DNA of 64,000 bases from Frankia sp. QA3 (GTDB taxonomy: Bacteria; Actinomycetota; Actinomycetes; Frankiales; Frankiaceae): contig NZ_CM001489.1 in NCBI RefSeq assembly GCF_000262465.1, positions 4,160,028-4,224,027 on the forward strand, given 5' to 3'. Shown piece after piece: positions 24,149 through 33,279 of this stretch (position 1 is the stretch's first letter; every line of letters begins with the position of its first letter). The notes under the pieces are model-generated. The model ran no database searches and was not told the origin of the DNA. It worked only from the letters and a program-made list of their open reading frames with translations. A program made the translations under genes and the position numbers.

Positions 24149-25186
24149 CTACGCCCGACCGCCGCCGAGCAGGGACGCCAACCCCAGCACGCTGCGATAG
24201 GTCTGCTCCGAGACCCTCCACCCGCCGTGGGTGAAGACGGCCTGGCCGCTACTGCCGAGAGAACCGGACTGGCTCTTGTACTTGTAGGCGATGGTGAACC
24301 TGACGCTGGCGTGGTCATGCGCCCAGAGGTAGATCTGGTTCACGGTGACCCGCGCGCTCAGGCCCGGGTAGGTGGCACGGAACTTCTCCAGCAGGCCGAC
24401 CAGGCTCTGGCCGTTCTCCACGGCGGCCAGCGGCACCCGCGCAGGGGCCCCGGAGTTGTTGAGACCGACCGCGAACGCAGCGCCGATCAGTGGCTCCGAC
24501 AGCTTCTGCCAGACCGTCGGCGCCGGCGCCGGGCCGACGGTGAGCGACTCGGCGATACGGAGCAGGTCGGCCTCGGGCAGCGGGCTCGGCGGAGTGGTCG
24601 CATTCCCGCCGACCCGGCCGCCAACCGTCAGCACGACGGACGGGGCGCCTTCGACCCAGGTCAACTCGCTGATACCAGCGTCACCGGTCCGCAGCGTGAC
24701 GGCCTCGGTGCCCCGCAGCGCGATCCGTCCACGCTGGGAGCCGGGGTAGTACTGCGCGTAGGCGCTGGCCACGTCATCAAGCGTCGCCTCGGGCGTGCCC
24801 CGCTGGACTGTGAGCTGAACGCGGGTGGCGCCGCCCTCGAACGTGCCGACAACGACGTCGCGGCCGATCCGGGTGGTCGGCACCGCGCCGGTGAGGCTGA
24901 CGCCGCTGGGCAGCCAGCCGACCTTCACCCCGTCCACGCTCGGAGCCGGCCTCCAGCCACCGCCGCCTCCCGGGCCGGCGGCCGTCGCCGGGCCGGTGGC
25001 CGCCACGGTCACCAGCCCGGTCAGGGCCAGGGCTGCCAGGCTGCCGAGGGCGCGGGGCAGCCGACGTGCTGTGGAGTGCTGTCGGGGGCGTTCGGGTCCC
25101 CCCCGATGGATCCGTCGCCTCGCGCCACCCGGAGGGCCTGTTCGCCTCAATCGGATACGGGAAGGGCCGTCAGAACAATCCGCCAT
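24149..25186 (-). CDS. Secreted protein with DUF4367-like and MTB12-like domains
   Basis: The 345-residue product has a long basic N-region, then a signal/TM segment (LGSLAALALTGLVTVAATGP, then ATAAGPG). A DUF4367-like domain follows (VKVGWLPSGVSLTG, TVQRGTPEATLDDVASAYAQ, then ELTWVEGAPSVVLTVGG and PEADLLRIAESL). The C-terminal domain (VGLLEKFRATYPGLSARVTV then NQIYLWAHDHASVRFTIAYK, ending GGWRVSEQTYRSVL) aligns with the tail of the sigma-linked membrane protein at 22638. ATG at 25186 has GGAG upstream. It lies just upstream of the ECF sigma operon, and I infer it is a target or sensing partner of that sigma factor. Confidence 0.65.
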   Translation of the reverse strand: MADCSDGPSRIRLRRTGPPGGARRRIHRGGPERPRQHSTARRLPRALGSLAALALTGLVTVAATGPATAAGPGGGGGWRPAPSVDGVKVGWLPSGVSLTGAVPTTRIGRDVVVGTFEGGATRVQLTVQRGTPEATLDDVASAYAQYYPGSQRGRIALRGTEAVTLRTGDAGISELTWVEGAPSVVLTVGGRVGGNATTPPSPLPEADLLRIAESLTVGPAPAPTVWQKLSEPLIGAAFAVGLNNSGAPARVPLAAVENGQSLVGLLEKFRATYPGLSARVTVNQIYLWAHDHASVRFTIAYKYKSQSGSLGSSGQAVFTHGGWRVSEQTYRSVLGLASLLGGGRA

Positions 25187-25613
25187 CGACGTCTCCTACT
25201 CTGGTAGGCGCTGGCCACGGTGGCACCACGCACCGAGATAGCCCAGCTGCCGTTCGGGTGTTTTCCACCTTCTAAGAGCGACGTTGACGCGATCAGGTTT
25301 ACGTGTTTGACCAAACCTTTCCCCAACATCCGATGTCGCTACGCAACAACTTGACAACCATGGGGTGCTCCGTGTTACGCGCGGTTCAGCCCCCATGCGT
25401 ATGTCGGGTGTTGTCGCCGAGCTCGTCCCGCCAACGGCGCAACTCCTTCTCTTGCCGAGAACCGGGCGACGCAGGTTCACGGCGCCACACTCGGCGCATC
25501 TCGGCGAAGTATTTGCGGGCCGTCGGCCCGACGAGGCCGAGCCAGCGCCGGTTACTACCGTTCCAGGCGCTATGTCCCGGTACCTCGGCTTATCAGACCA
25601 GCAAAACCTCTGA
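25187..25613. other. Intergenic, 427 bp
   Basis: No supported gene. It is the promoter region of the secreted protein at 24149-25186. It holds an inverted repeat AGGTTT-N12-AAACCT (25295-25318) and, near the TadE stop, clustered GATCAG motifs (25612-25630). The repeat lies about 110 bp upstream of the start codon and could be a regulator site. Confidence 0.4.
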
Positions 25614-26288
25614 TCAGAAACCTGACCGATCAGCCCGGTAGGCGTCGATGACGACGGTGAACTGGCCGTTGACGGTGACGTCGGTGATGCCGGCGAACAG
25701 GGCTCCGGTGCCGGGCAGGGCGACGACCGTCCGGACACAGACGACGAAGGACGCGCCCGGTTCCAGGGTCTGGGCGCCGTCGCCGGGGTTCCCGGATCCG
25801 CAGTTCGCGCCCGCCGGGGCGAAGTGGATCTGCGGCTCGCCGGAGACGCCCTGGTCCTGTAGCGCGAGGGCGGCGGCGAGGCGGGCCCGGTCGGTGCCCT
25901 CGGTCTCGCTGTCGGCGGTGGCGAACGCCCGGCCGGCCTCGCGGGCCGCCTGGGTCACGCCGAACGCCGATTTCTGCACCGAGAACACGCACAGGAACAG
26001 GTACACGAACGGGACGAGCAACACGACGGACAATCCGACGAACTCGATCATGGCCGAGCCATCGTCCGTCCCTCGTCCCACGCGACGCCCCCGGCCCGTG
26101 CCCGCGCCCGGCGCCCGGTCCTTCCCCCACACCGCCCTGGCCCAGACCGCCCGTGCTCGCGCTGCACGTGCTCCAACCGGCCGGACTCCAACCGGCCGGA
26201 CTCGGACCGGCCGGACTCGAAAGTTCCGTGCTCGGAGCTTCGGGACGCGGGCCGTCCGGGCGGCGTCGCGCGGCGGCGGGGAGGTCAC
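25614..26288 (-). CDS. TadE-like pilus protein
   Basis: The 224-residue product has an N-terminal Arg/Val/Pro-rich tail made of imperfect RVRPVGV units. The tadE signature DDGSAMIEFVGLSVVLLVPF follows, continuing VYLFLCVFSVQKSAFGVTQA (one TM helix near residues 75-100). The extracytoplasmic remainder contains two Cys (ANCGSG and VVCVR). GTG at 26288 overlaps the preceding TadE stop (GTGA). Minor pseudopilin/assembly component; last gene of the tad operon. Confidence 0.85.
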   Translation of the reverse strand: MTSPPPRDAARTARVPKLRARNFRVRPVRVRPVGVRPVGARAARARAVWARAVWGKDRAPGAGTGRGRRVGRGTDDGSAMIEFVGLSVVLLVPFVYLFLCVFSVQKSAFGVTQAAREAGRAFATADSETEGTDRARLAAALALQDQGVSGEPQIHFAPAGANCGSGNPGDGAQTLEPGASFVVCVRTVVALPGTGALFAGITDVTVNGQFTVVIDAYRADRSGF

Positions 26289-26836
26289 GGCTGCTCCTTG
26301 ACGGCGTGGCCGGTGACGGTGATCGTCACGCCGTCGCCGAGTGGGACGAGGACGAGCGGGACGGCGACCCGGCAGGTGACCTGGACGAGCGGGGTGCCGC
26401 CGGGGCCGTCGACGTCGGTGCCGGTGCAGACGGTGTCGGCGCGGCCGGGAATCGTCCGGGCGATGAGCGCCTGGGCGTACGGGCCGCCGTCCGCGGCCGG
26501 GACGCCGAGGTTGGCGGCGTGCCGGGCACCTTCCGCCGCGTCCGCCGCGAGCGTGTTGCGGATGTGCAGGATCAGGCCGACCTGCAGGATCCCGAGGAAC
26601 AGGAACAGCAGCAACGTCCCCACCAGGATGAACTCGACGACGGCGGACCCTTCGTCGCCCGGCGGCCCCTCTTCGCCGGGCGTGGACCTGCCGCCCGCCG
26701 CGCTGACCTCGTCCGGTGCGCTGACCTCGTCCGGCGCGCTCTCCTCGCCCGGCGCGGCCTCGCTGTCGGGCTCGACCGGCTCTGCGCCGTCCCGCACGGC
26801 CGTGGCCTGCGTGGCCGGGAGGTCAGCCGCCGCCAC
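26285..26836 (-). CDS. TadE-like pilus protein
   Basis: An acidic, Pro/Ser-rich N-terminal tail (SAPDEVSAPDEVSAAGG) precedes GDEGSAVVEFILVGTLLLFL then FLGILQVGLILHIRNTLAAD, the TadE motif and TM helix. The rest is AAEGARHAANLG and an extracytoplasmic beta-rich part with two Cys. GTG at 26836 overlaps the pilin gene by 14 bp. 183 residues. Works with the other TadE/TadG proteins in Flp pilus biogenesis. Confidence 0.85.
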   Translation of the reverse strand: MAAADLPATQATAVRDGAEPVEPDSEAAPGEESAPDEVSAPDEVSAAGGRSTPGEEGPPGDEGSAVVEFILVGTLLLFLFLGILQVGLILHIRNTLAADAAEGARHAANLGVPAADGGPYAQALIARTIPGRADTVCTGTDVDGPGGTPLVQVTCRVAVPLVLVPLGDGVTITVTGHAVKEQP

Positions 26837-27065
26837 CGCCGCCGACGCCCGACACCGAGTTGATCGCCGAGGTGAACAGGTTCTGCAACGCCGGCGTCGC
26901 CAGCGTGGCGATGGCGACGACGAGCGCCGCCGTCATCACCGTGATCATCACCCAGCCGGGGACGTCTCCCCGGTCGCGGCCGTCGCCGCCGGCGCCGGTC
27001 GCGTCGGTGGCCGACCGCCAGGCCAGCCACCTCGCCCTCAGGGTCTGCCCGATACGCCGTCCCAT
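26823..27065 (-). CDS. Flp-type pilin-like small membrane protein (80 aa)
   Basis: A basic N-terminus (MGRRIGQTLRARWLAWRSAT) is followed by DRGDVPGWVMITVMTAALVV, continuing AIATLATPALQNLFTSAINS. That is a hydrophobic helix near residues 40-60, then a short amphipathic tail, and a Gly-rich end. Size, topology and place between tadC and tadE fit the major Flp pilin of actinobacterial Tad loci. ATG at 27065 has a near-ideal GGAGG; the frame upstream to 27215 is rejected. The processing site is not the classical G-x4-E-Y and cannot be assigned with certainty. Confidence 0.75.
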   Translation of the reverse strand: MGRRIGQTLRARWLAWRSATDATGAGGDGRDRGDVPGWVMITVMTAALVVAIATLATPALQNLFTSAINSVSGVGGGGGG

Positions 27066-27239
27066 ATCTCCTCCATCACCATCCGGTCTGAGCTCTGCGC
27101 CCGGCCATGAGCCGTGCGCCCACGCCGTCCGTGCCGCGCACCCCATGCCTCCGCGTCGGACACCGCGTCGTGCCGGGCCTGCCGGGCCTGCCGGGCCTGT
27201 GTCGGACCAGGCCATGTCCCGCCTCCGGTGGCGCCGCGA

Positions 27240-28190
27240 TCACTGGGCGATCACGGTGAAGCTCACCAGGGCCGGGTAGAAGGCGAAGATCACGGTTGTC
27301 GGCAGGACGAGGAAGACGACCGGGATCATCATCGCGATCTCCTTGCGGCCGCCGGCCTCCAACAGCTGGCGCTTGCCGGCCTCGCGGACGTCCATCGCCT
27401 GGGCGCGCAGGATGTCGGCCAGCGGCGTGCCGCGTTCGATCGCGACGGCCATGCCGTCGACGAACCGGGTCAGCGGCGCGAGCGCCGTGCGGGCGGCGAT
27501 GCCCTCCAGGGCCTGCACGAGGGTGGCGCCGGCGCGGGCGTCGGCGAGGGCGAGGCGCAGCTCGCGGCCCAGCTCGCCGTGGGTGAGCCGGCTGACCCGC
27601 TCCAGCGCGCCGATCGCGGACTCCCCCGCGGTGACCGCCAGCGCCAGCAGCTCGGCGACCGTGGGGAACTCCAGCAGCATCCGATCCTCGCGGTCGGTGA
27701 TCGCCCGGGTCAGCCAGTACTCGCGGCCGACCACCCCGCCGGCGGCTCCGGCGACGACGAGGGCGACGCTGACCAGCGCCGGTGGGCCGACGCCGAGCAG
27801 CGCGCGCAGCGCCAGCAGGAACGCGCCGATCAGCGCCCCGCTGACCGCGCAGATCACCTGCTGAACCCGGAACTCCTCGATGCTGGTCCGCCCGCCCGCC
27901 TGGGTCAGCCGGCGCTGCAACGCGGCCCGGCCGCCGAGGAAGCGGTCGAGCCGGCCGGCGACGTCGGAAAGCAACGGCCGCACGAGCGCCTCGACGGCGG
28001 CGAGGCTCGGGCGGGCCGACACGCGCGGCCGGTCCGCGAGCAGGCGGGACGGGGTGGGCGTGTCGCGCAGGTAGGGGTCGATCCGGTCGGCGAGCTGGAT
28101 GCGCCGGGCCCGCGGCGACCGGTAGACGACGATGACCAGGCCGAGCCCGACGAGCAGGCCGAGCAGCGCCCCGGCGGCGACCATCGTCAT
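27240..28190 (-). CDS. tadC: Type II/IV secretion system F family protein (TadC)
   Basis: The 316-residue inner-membrane protein has TM segments at the N-terminus (GALLGLLVGLGLVIVVY), in the middle (GALIGAFLLALRALLGVG then VALVVAGAAGGVVG) and at the C-terminus (MMIPVVFLVLPTTVIFAFYP). The T2SSF core is LLEFPTVAELLALAVTAGES, then TRFVDGMAVAIERGTPLADI. ATG at 28190 overlaps the tadB stop (ATGA). It forms the membrane platform of the pilus with TadB and takes energy from TadA. Confidence 0.93.
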   Translation of the reverse strand: MTMVAAGALLGLLVGLGLVIVVYRSPRARRIQLADRIDPYLRDTPTPSRLLADRPRVSARPSLAAVEALVRPLLSDVAGRLDRFLGGRAALQRRLTQAGGRTSIEEFRVQQVICAVSGALIGAFLLALRALLGVGPPALVSVALVVAGAAGGVVGREYWLTRAITDREDRMLLEFPTVAELLALAVTAGESAIGALERVSRLTHGELGRELRLALADARAGATLVQALEGIAARTALAPLTRFVDGMAVAIERGTPLADILRAQAMDVREAGKRQLLEAGGRKEIAMMIPVVFLVLPTTVIFAFYPALVSFTVIAQ

Positions 28191-29266
28191 GGCCGCATCC
28201 CCCGATCGGGCCCCGCCCCGAACCCTGGCTCGTCGAAGCCGCCCGGCCCGTCGAAACCGGCGGACCCGTCCGGGCCGCCGAAGCCGTCCGACCCGGGGCG
28301 ACCTGGCGAAGTGATCATCGGACGGGCGCCCGGAGGGCGGTCCGGGCGCGGTTCGGGACCGCCTCCGCCCCCGCTCCCGGCCGTGGCCTGGGCGGCGGCG
28401 ACGACCCCGCCGCGCAGCACCCGGCCCTCCTCGGGCAGCCGGCCGATCCGCTTCATCAGCAGGTAGGCCAGCGCCGACACGCCGCCGCCGCCGATCAGCA
28501 CCAGCACACCGGTCGGGCTGTCGTACGCCTGCACGTTCTGACCGCGGGTGGCCAGCAGGAGCAGCACGATCCAGGGGGCGGCGAGCGCGAGGCGGGCGGC
28601 GTTGACCGTCCAGCCCTGCCGGGTCTCCAGCTCGGCCCGGGTCCGCGCGTCCTCGCGCAGGAAGGTCGACAGGGTGCGCAGGAGTCGGCCGAGGTCGGTG
28701 CCGCCGACCTCCCGCGCCATCCGCAGCGACTCGATGATCCGGTCGGCGACCGGATCGGCGAGCTCGTCGGCGAGCCGGTCCAGGCAGGTCGAGAACGATC
28801 CGGTGGCGCTGTAGTCCTCGCCGAAGCGGGTGAACGCCGGGCGTAGCTGCACCGGCCCGCGCACCCCGACGGCGGCCAGGCCCTCGGGCAGCGACATCCC
28901 GGCGCGCACGGCGCTGGCGAGGTTGTCGACGACGTCCGGCCACAGCTCCCGCAGGTCGTGCATGCGGCCGTGGCGGCGGCGGACCACCAGCGCCCGCGGC
29001 AGCAGGCTCGCGAAGACCGCGAACGCGCCGGCGAGCGACAGCGTCCCGGTCAGCGCCAGGACGACGAGGCCGACGAGCAGGCCGAGCGCGGCGCTGATCG
29101 CGACGAACTGGCGCGGGCTCAGGCCGCGGATGCCGGCCTGGGCGAGCAGCTCGGCGGTGGTGTGCTCCCAGCGCATCGTCGTCGGGCCGCGCGACTCGCG
29201 GGGCCGGCCGCTGGTGACGATGAGGAACAGGCCGAGCCCGCACAGCAGGCCGAGGAAGATGCCCAT
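28187..29266 (-). CDS. tadB: Type II/IV secretion system F family protein (TadB)
   Basis: The 359-residue product has TM segments at residues 3-20, in the middle (GLLVGLVVLALTGTLSLAGA) and near 255-320. The T2SSF domain has LWPDVVDNLASAVRAGMSLP, then RMAREVGGTDLGRLLRTLST. The C-terminal ~60 residues are a disordered Gly/Pro/Asp tail (GSDGFGGPDGSAGFDGPGGF). ATG at 29266 overlaps the tadA stop (TGATG). Confidence 0.93.
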   Translation of the reverse strand: MGIFLGLLCGLGLFLIVTSGRPRESRGPTTMRWEHTTAELLAQAGIRGLSPRQFVAISAALGLLVGLVVLALTGTLSLAGAFAVFASLLPRALVVRRRHGRMHDLRELWPDVVDNLASAVRAGMSLPEGLAAVGVRGPVQLRPAFTRFGEDYSATGSFSTCLDRLADELADPVADRIIESLRMAREVGGTDLGRLLRTLSTFLREDARTRAELETRQGWTVNAARLALAAPWIVLLLLATRGQNVQAYDSPTGVLVLIGGGGVSALAYLLMKRIGRLPEEGRVLRGGVVAAAQATAGSGGGGGPEPRPDRPPGARPMITSPGRPGSDGFGGPDGSAGFDGPGGFDEPGFGAGPDRGMRP

Positions 29267-30573
29267 CAGCGCTCCACGGCGATCTCGGGCCAGCCCCCGC
29301 CGGGTCGGCGGTGGGGATGGTCGCGCTCCCCCTGCGCGAGCAGGGCGGGCAGGTCGTAGCCGGCGCGGGTGAACCGGTCGGCGTGCGGTGGGAAGCCGTC
29401 GGCGCGCACGAGGCCCTCGGCGCGGGAGCGGTAGATCTGGGCGATCTCCACGATGTCGCCCTCGGCCCGGCCGGGCAGCGCGACGATCTCGGTGACGCGT
29501 CGCCGGCCGGAGACATCCTTCTCCAGGTGGACGACGAGATCGACGCTGGCGGCGACGGTCGGCACGACGAAGGCGTGGCTGACGTTCTCCCCGGCGAGCA
29601 GCGGCAGCGTGCACAGCTTGGTGACCGCCTCGCGGGCCGAGTTGGCGTGCAGGCTGCACATCCCCGGCAGCCCGGAGTTCAGCGCGATGAGCAGGTCCAG
29701 CGCCTCCTCCTGGCGGACCTCGCCGACCAGCAGCCGGTCCGGACGCATCCGCAGCGCCTCCTTGACCAGCCGGCGCAGCCGGATCTCCCCGCTGCCCTCC
29801 AGGTTGGCCTGCCGGGTCTGCATCGCGACCCAGTCGGGGGCGCGCAGCTTCAGCTCGAAGACCTCCTCGCAGGAGATCACCCGATCGCGGGCGGGGATCG
29901 CCGAGCCGAGGCAGTTGAGCAGCGTCGTCTTCCCGGCCTGCGTACCGCCGGCGACGATGATGTTGAGCCCGGAGACCACGGCGGCCTCCAGGAACGCGGC
30001 GGCGGCGGCGGTGATCGTGCCCAGCCCGACCAGCTCGTCGAGGCTGGACGCGCTCAGCACGAACTTGCGGATGTTGATCGACCAGTGCACCCGGGTCACG
30101 TCGGGAATCACCACATGCAGCCGGGAACCGTCGGGGAGCATGGCGTCGACGAAGGGGGTCGACAGGTCCACCCGCCGGCCGGACGATTTGAGCATCCGTT
30201 CCACCAGATCCTGCACCTGGTCGGCGGTGAGAATTGTGGTCGTCAGCTCGCTGCGACCGGCCCGCGCGACGAATACCCGACCCGGCTCGTTGATCCAGAT
30301 CTCTTCGATGGTGGGATCGTCGAGATGGCGTTGCAGCGGCCCGAAGCCGGCGACCGCGTCGTAGACCAGACGGGCTGTGACATCCCGGTCGACGACAGGC
30401 GGAAGGTCACTGACGAGAACGCGTTCCTCGTAGTCGGCGAGCACCTCCTGAACGAGCTGACGGACCTGGGCCGGATCGCGCACGGGATCCAGGGAACGCC
30501 GCCGGACGAGCTCCCGGACCTCGTCCTCCACGAACGAGGTGGCGTCCAACCAACCGCCACGTGCCACCGCCAC
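29266..30573 (-). CDS. tadA: Tad pilus secretion ATPase (TadA/CpaF)
   Basis: The 435-residue hexameric ATPase drives Flp pilus assembly. N-terminal domain: YDAVAGFGPLQRHLDDPTIE then EIWINEPGRVFVARAG. Walker A is GGTQAGKTT (209-217), with an Asp box and Walker B region in ISCEEVFELKL and LRMRPDRLLVGEVRQEEA, and a His box in GMCSLHANSAREAV. I start it at the GTG at 30573, with GGAGGA upstream at rather long spacing; the frame extends to 30702. First gene of the operon tadA-tadB-tadC-pilin-tadE-tadE. The usual upstream partners tadZ and cpaB are 8-10 kb away. Confidence 0.93.
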   Translation of the reverse strand: MAVARGGWLDATSFVEDEVRELVRRRSLDPVRDPAQVRQLVQEVLADYEERVLVSDLPPVVDRDVTARLVYDAVAGFGPLQRHLDDPTIEEIWINEPGRVFVARAGRSELTTTILTADQVQDLVERMLKSSGRRVDLSTPFVDAMLPDGSRLHVVIPDVTRVHWSINIRKFVLSASSLDELVGLGTITAAAAAFLEAAVVSGLNIIVAGGTQAGKTTLLNCLGSAIPARDRVISCEEVFELKLRAPDWVAMQTRQANLEGSGEIRLRRLVKEALRMRPDRLLVGEVRQEEALDLLIALNSGLPGMCSLHANSAREAVTKLCTLPLLAGENVSHAFVVPTVAASVDLVVHLEKDVSGRRRVTEIVALPGRAEGDIVEIAQIYRSRAEGLVRADGFPPHADRFTRAGYDLPALLAQGERDHPHRRPGGGWPEIAVER

Positions 30574-31167
30574 GAAAACCGCCGATCCTCCAGCTCCGCC
30601 TCTTCCCCGGCCCGGACAATTGCTACGAAGCGTAGAAAGAAGGTCACTGCTTATCAAGCCCTGACCATCAGGGCGGACGCAACAACGTTCGCACAACCCC
30701 ATCGGGGGGTGTGGGCCGGGTAGGACACAGACAGGTCACGGTGTGCACAGCGTCCCACCTTGACCGCCAATGCAGTCACTCTCCGCATCCGGAGTGCGGT
30801 TGCGGATCGGGTCGCCACCATCGCTCTGCGCGTACATCCCGCAGGCCGGCGGTGAACCGACCGCCCCGGAAACGCCCGCATGATTTCGCGGCCGAATCGC
30901 CCCGGAGGCGGTAGCCTCGCGGCGGTCCCTAACCCGCACATCCATGAAGCCGCAATCGCCTGCTGGGTCGACCGGTGGAGCCTCCCCCACCCCGCCGATC
31001 TCACCCGGTAAGCCACCAACGCCTGCCTCGGGGGTCCCTTCCGTGTCCGGTCAGCCATCGATCCGCGGGCTCACCAACCGCTCGCGAGAAGCCCGTCCGC
31101 CCACCACGGCGGCGCTGCCGAGGACCTGCCTGCGGCCTGCTACACGCGGCTCGAAAGGGGCAACCCG
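30574..31167. other. Intergenic, 594 bp, divergent between tadA and the PAS protein
   Basis: No supported gene. It holds the promoters of the tad operon and of the PAS gene. A short inverted repeat ACCCC-ATC-GGGG lies at 30696-30707, about 125 bp from the tadA start. No known operator was recognised. Confidence 0.4.
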
Positions 31168-33165
31168 ATGAGCGGCAACCGGGATTTCCAACCGTCGGAC
31201 ATGTTCGACAAGACCGCTTGGAAAATGTTCTGGCGAATTGTCGAGAACTGCCCGGTGGCGGTATTCGCCACCGACGCGGTCGGCCGGCATCTCTTTGTGA
31301 ACCGGCCGTGGTCCGAACTGACCGGACTTCCCCGTGACGAGGCGGTCGGCTGGGGATGGGACCGAGTCGTCCATCCCGACGACGTTGCCACCGTGGGCGA
31401 CCATTGGCGGCGCCTGGTCACGCATGGCGACGGGTTCTCCGTGCAGATCCGACTGGTCCGGCCAGACGGGGCGGCCCGGCGGGCGATCATTCAGACAGTG
31501 GCGACGTCCGCCGGCGACGGGCGGCGCCGTTTCGTCGGCACCCTCACCCCGGCCCCCGTCGGCGCGCCCACCGCGGGCGGCACCGACAACCGCGGCACCG
31601 ACAACCGCGACGCCCACGGCCTGGACGCCCCGGCGCACCACGACGGCCACGCGCACCCCGACGGCCACACGCACCCCGACGGCCGATTTGAGCATCCCGC
31701 CGCCGGCGACGCCGAACACGCCACCTCGCCCGCCGAGCCGAACGAATCCTCGCGACGCGTCAACGAGCGGGACGCGCTCGCCTGGCTCGCCGAGGAGCAG
31801 GCCGAAGCGGACCGCCGAGCCGAGGAGGAGATCGAGTTGGAGCGCCTGCGTCGGGGGGAGGCGGCACTGGAACTCACCGCCTTCGACGCGGACTTCCTCG
31901 ACGAGCAGCTACTCGGCCACGAACTGTTCGGCCGGGAGGATCTCGAACCGGATGGCATCCTGCCCGGCGGGCCCGATCGTTACGGCCTGTCCCACGGGCT
32001 GGGGGGGTATGACCCGTTCGACGACGCCGCCCGGGCCTTCAGCGAGTCCGCCGACGACCCGTTCCGCTGGACCGACGGTTCGGCAGGCCCAGGCCACTCG
32101 GACAGTCCGAACCACACCGACGGCCCGGACCGGCTCGGCGAGCCGACCTGGCCTGGCCACCCACACCCGGACCGGCTCGGGGAGCCGACCGGGACCGGCC
32201 GGTCACCTGGGCAAGGCGCCGCGGACCCGCGGGGCGAGGCGAGGGGACCGGACGGGTCCGGCGACGGCCCGACCGATCCCATGCCGGACCTCGGCGCGGG
32301 TGGCGCCGCCGACCAGCCCGGCCGCCGCCCGGCGGGCACCGGCGGCACTGAGGGCACCGGCGGCACTGAGGGCATCAGCGGCACTGAGGGCATCAGCGGT
32401 CCCGGATTCGGTCATCCCGCCGGAACCGGGCACCCCCTGTCCGGGCCACCGGCGCGGTGGCCCGATGCGGACGACGCCGCGGCGAATCGGCGTTGGACGA
32501 TCCCCCTGCCCCGCCGGCCGGTCCCCGGCGAGCCGACACCCGGCCGTCCGGCCCCGCGGGAGACCGCGGAGGACCGGTTGCCGAGCTACCCTCGCGGCGC
32601 GCTCCCACCCGGCGCCGAGTGGCGCGCCGCGGTCGTCCTGCACCGCGACGAGGACGCCGACCTGCATCCACGCCCTCCGCACGCCGACGGACGGCACCCG
32701 GCCGAGGGCTGCGGCTGCCTGTTCGCGGAGATGCGGCGGATCGAGGAGGCCTGCCGGGACCGGGAGCGCTGGCTGACGACCCTGCTCGCGGAGCTTGCGA
32801 CCGCGGTCCTCATCGCCGAACGCGACGGCATCATCGTCGCCGTCAACCAGATGTACTGCGACCTGTTCGACCTGGCGGACTCGCCCGTCGACCTGGTCGG
32901 CACGGACTGCCGTCGGCATCTGCGGCCCCGGGCCGGGCTGGTCGACGACCCGTCCGGCTTCGCCGCCCGGTTGGACACCCTGCTGCGCCGGCGCCGGACG
33001 CTGCGTCGTGAGCCGGTCATGTTCGCCGACGGCCGCGTCTTCGAGCGCAGCCACATAGCGCTGGCCGCGGCCGACGGCTACCGCGGCCACCTGTGGCTCT
33101 ACAGCGACGTCACCGACCGCCGGATCCTCGAGGCCGAGATCGAGGGGCTCATCTCCGGGCTGTGA
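31168..33165 (+). CDS. Two-PAS-domain protein with long low-complexity linker, no output domain
   Basis: A PAS domain occupies about residues 20-130 (FWRIVENCPVAVFATDAVGR, then VNRPWSELTGLPRDEAVGWG and IRLVRPDGAARRAI). A ~400-residue linker follows: His-rich (HHDGHAHPDGHTHPDG), acidic/coiled (EEQAEADRRAEEEIELERLR) and Gly/Thr repeats (GTGGTEGTGGTEGISGTEG). A second PAS covers about residues 545-655 (ELATAVLIAERDGIIVAVNQ, ending LWLYSDVTDRRILEAEI). There is no kinase, GGDEF or HTH domain, so the protein probably works by binding a partner. ATG at 31168 is preceded by AAAGGGG. Divergent from the tad operon, hence possibly a pilus regulator (inference). Confidence 0.75.
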   Translation: MSGNRDFQPSDMFDKTAWKMFWRIVENCPVAVFATDAVGRHLFVNRPWSELTGLPRDEAVGWGWDRVVHPDDVATVGDHWRRLVTHGDGFSVQIRLVRPDGAARRAIIQTVATSAGDGRRRFVGTLTPAPVGAPTAGGTDNRGTDNRDAHGLDAPAHHDGHAHPDGHTHPDGRFEHPAAGDAEHATSPAEPNESSRRVNERDALAWLAEEQAEADRRAEEEIELERLRRGEAALELTAFDADFLDEQLLGHELFGREDLEPDGILPGGPDRYGLSHGLGGYDPFDDAARAFSESADDPFRWTDGSAGPGHSDSPNHTDGPDRLGEPTWPGHPHPDRLGEPTGTGRSPGQGAADPRGEARGPDGSGDGPTDPMPDLGAGGAADQPGRRPAGTGGTEGTGGTEGISGTEGISGPGFGHPAGTGHPLSGPPARWPDADDAAANRRWTIPLPRRPVPGEPTPGRPAPRETAEDRLPSYPRGALPPGAEWRAAVVLHRDEDADLHPRPPHADGRHPAEGCGCLFAEMRRIEEACRDRERWLTTLLAELATAVLIAERDGIIVAVNQMYCDLFDLADSPVDLVGTDCRRHLRPRAGLVDDPSGFAARLDTLLRRRRTLRREPVMFADGRVFERSHIALAAADGYRGHLWLYSDVTDRRILEAEIEGLISGL

Positions 33166-33246
33166 GCGCGACCGGGCGTCGCCGCTCCATACGCCCCGGC
33201 GACGCCCCCGCCCCTCAGCGGTCAGATCATGCCGAGTGATGAGCAC

Positions 33247-33279
33247 GGCATTCCGACGGCATTACGACGGCATTCCGGG
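33247..33279. repeat. 11-bp direct repeat, three copies
   Basis: GGCATTCCGAC, GGCATTACGAC and GGCATTCCGGG follow one another at 33247-33279, immediately left of the hairpin at 33277-33317, in the space between two convergent genes. Confidence 0.6.
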
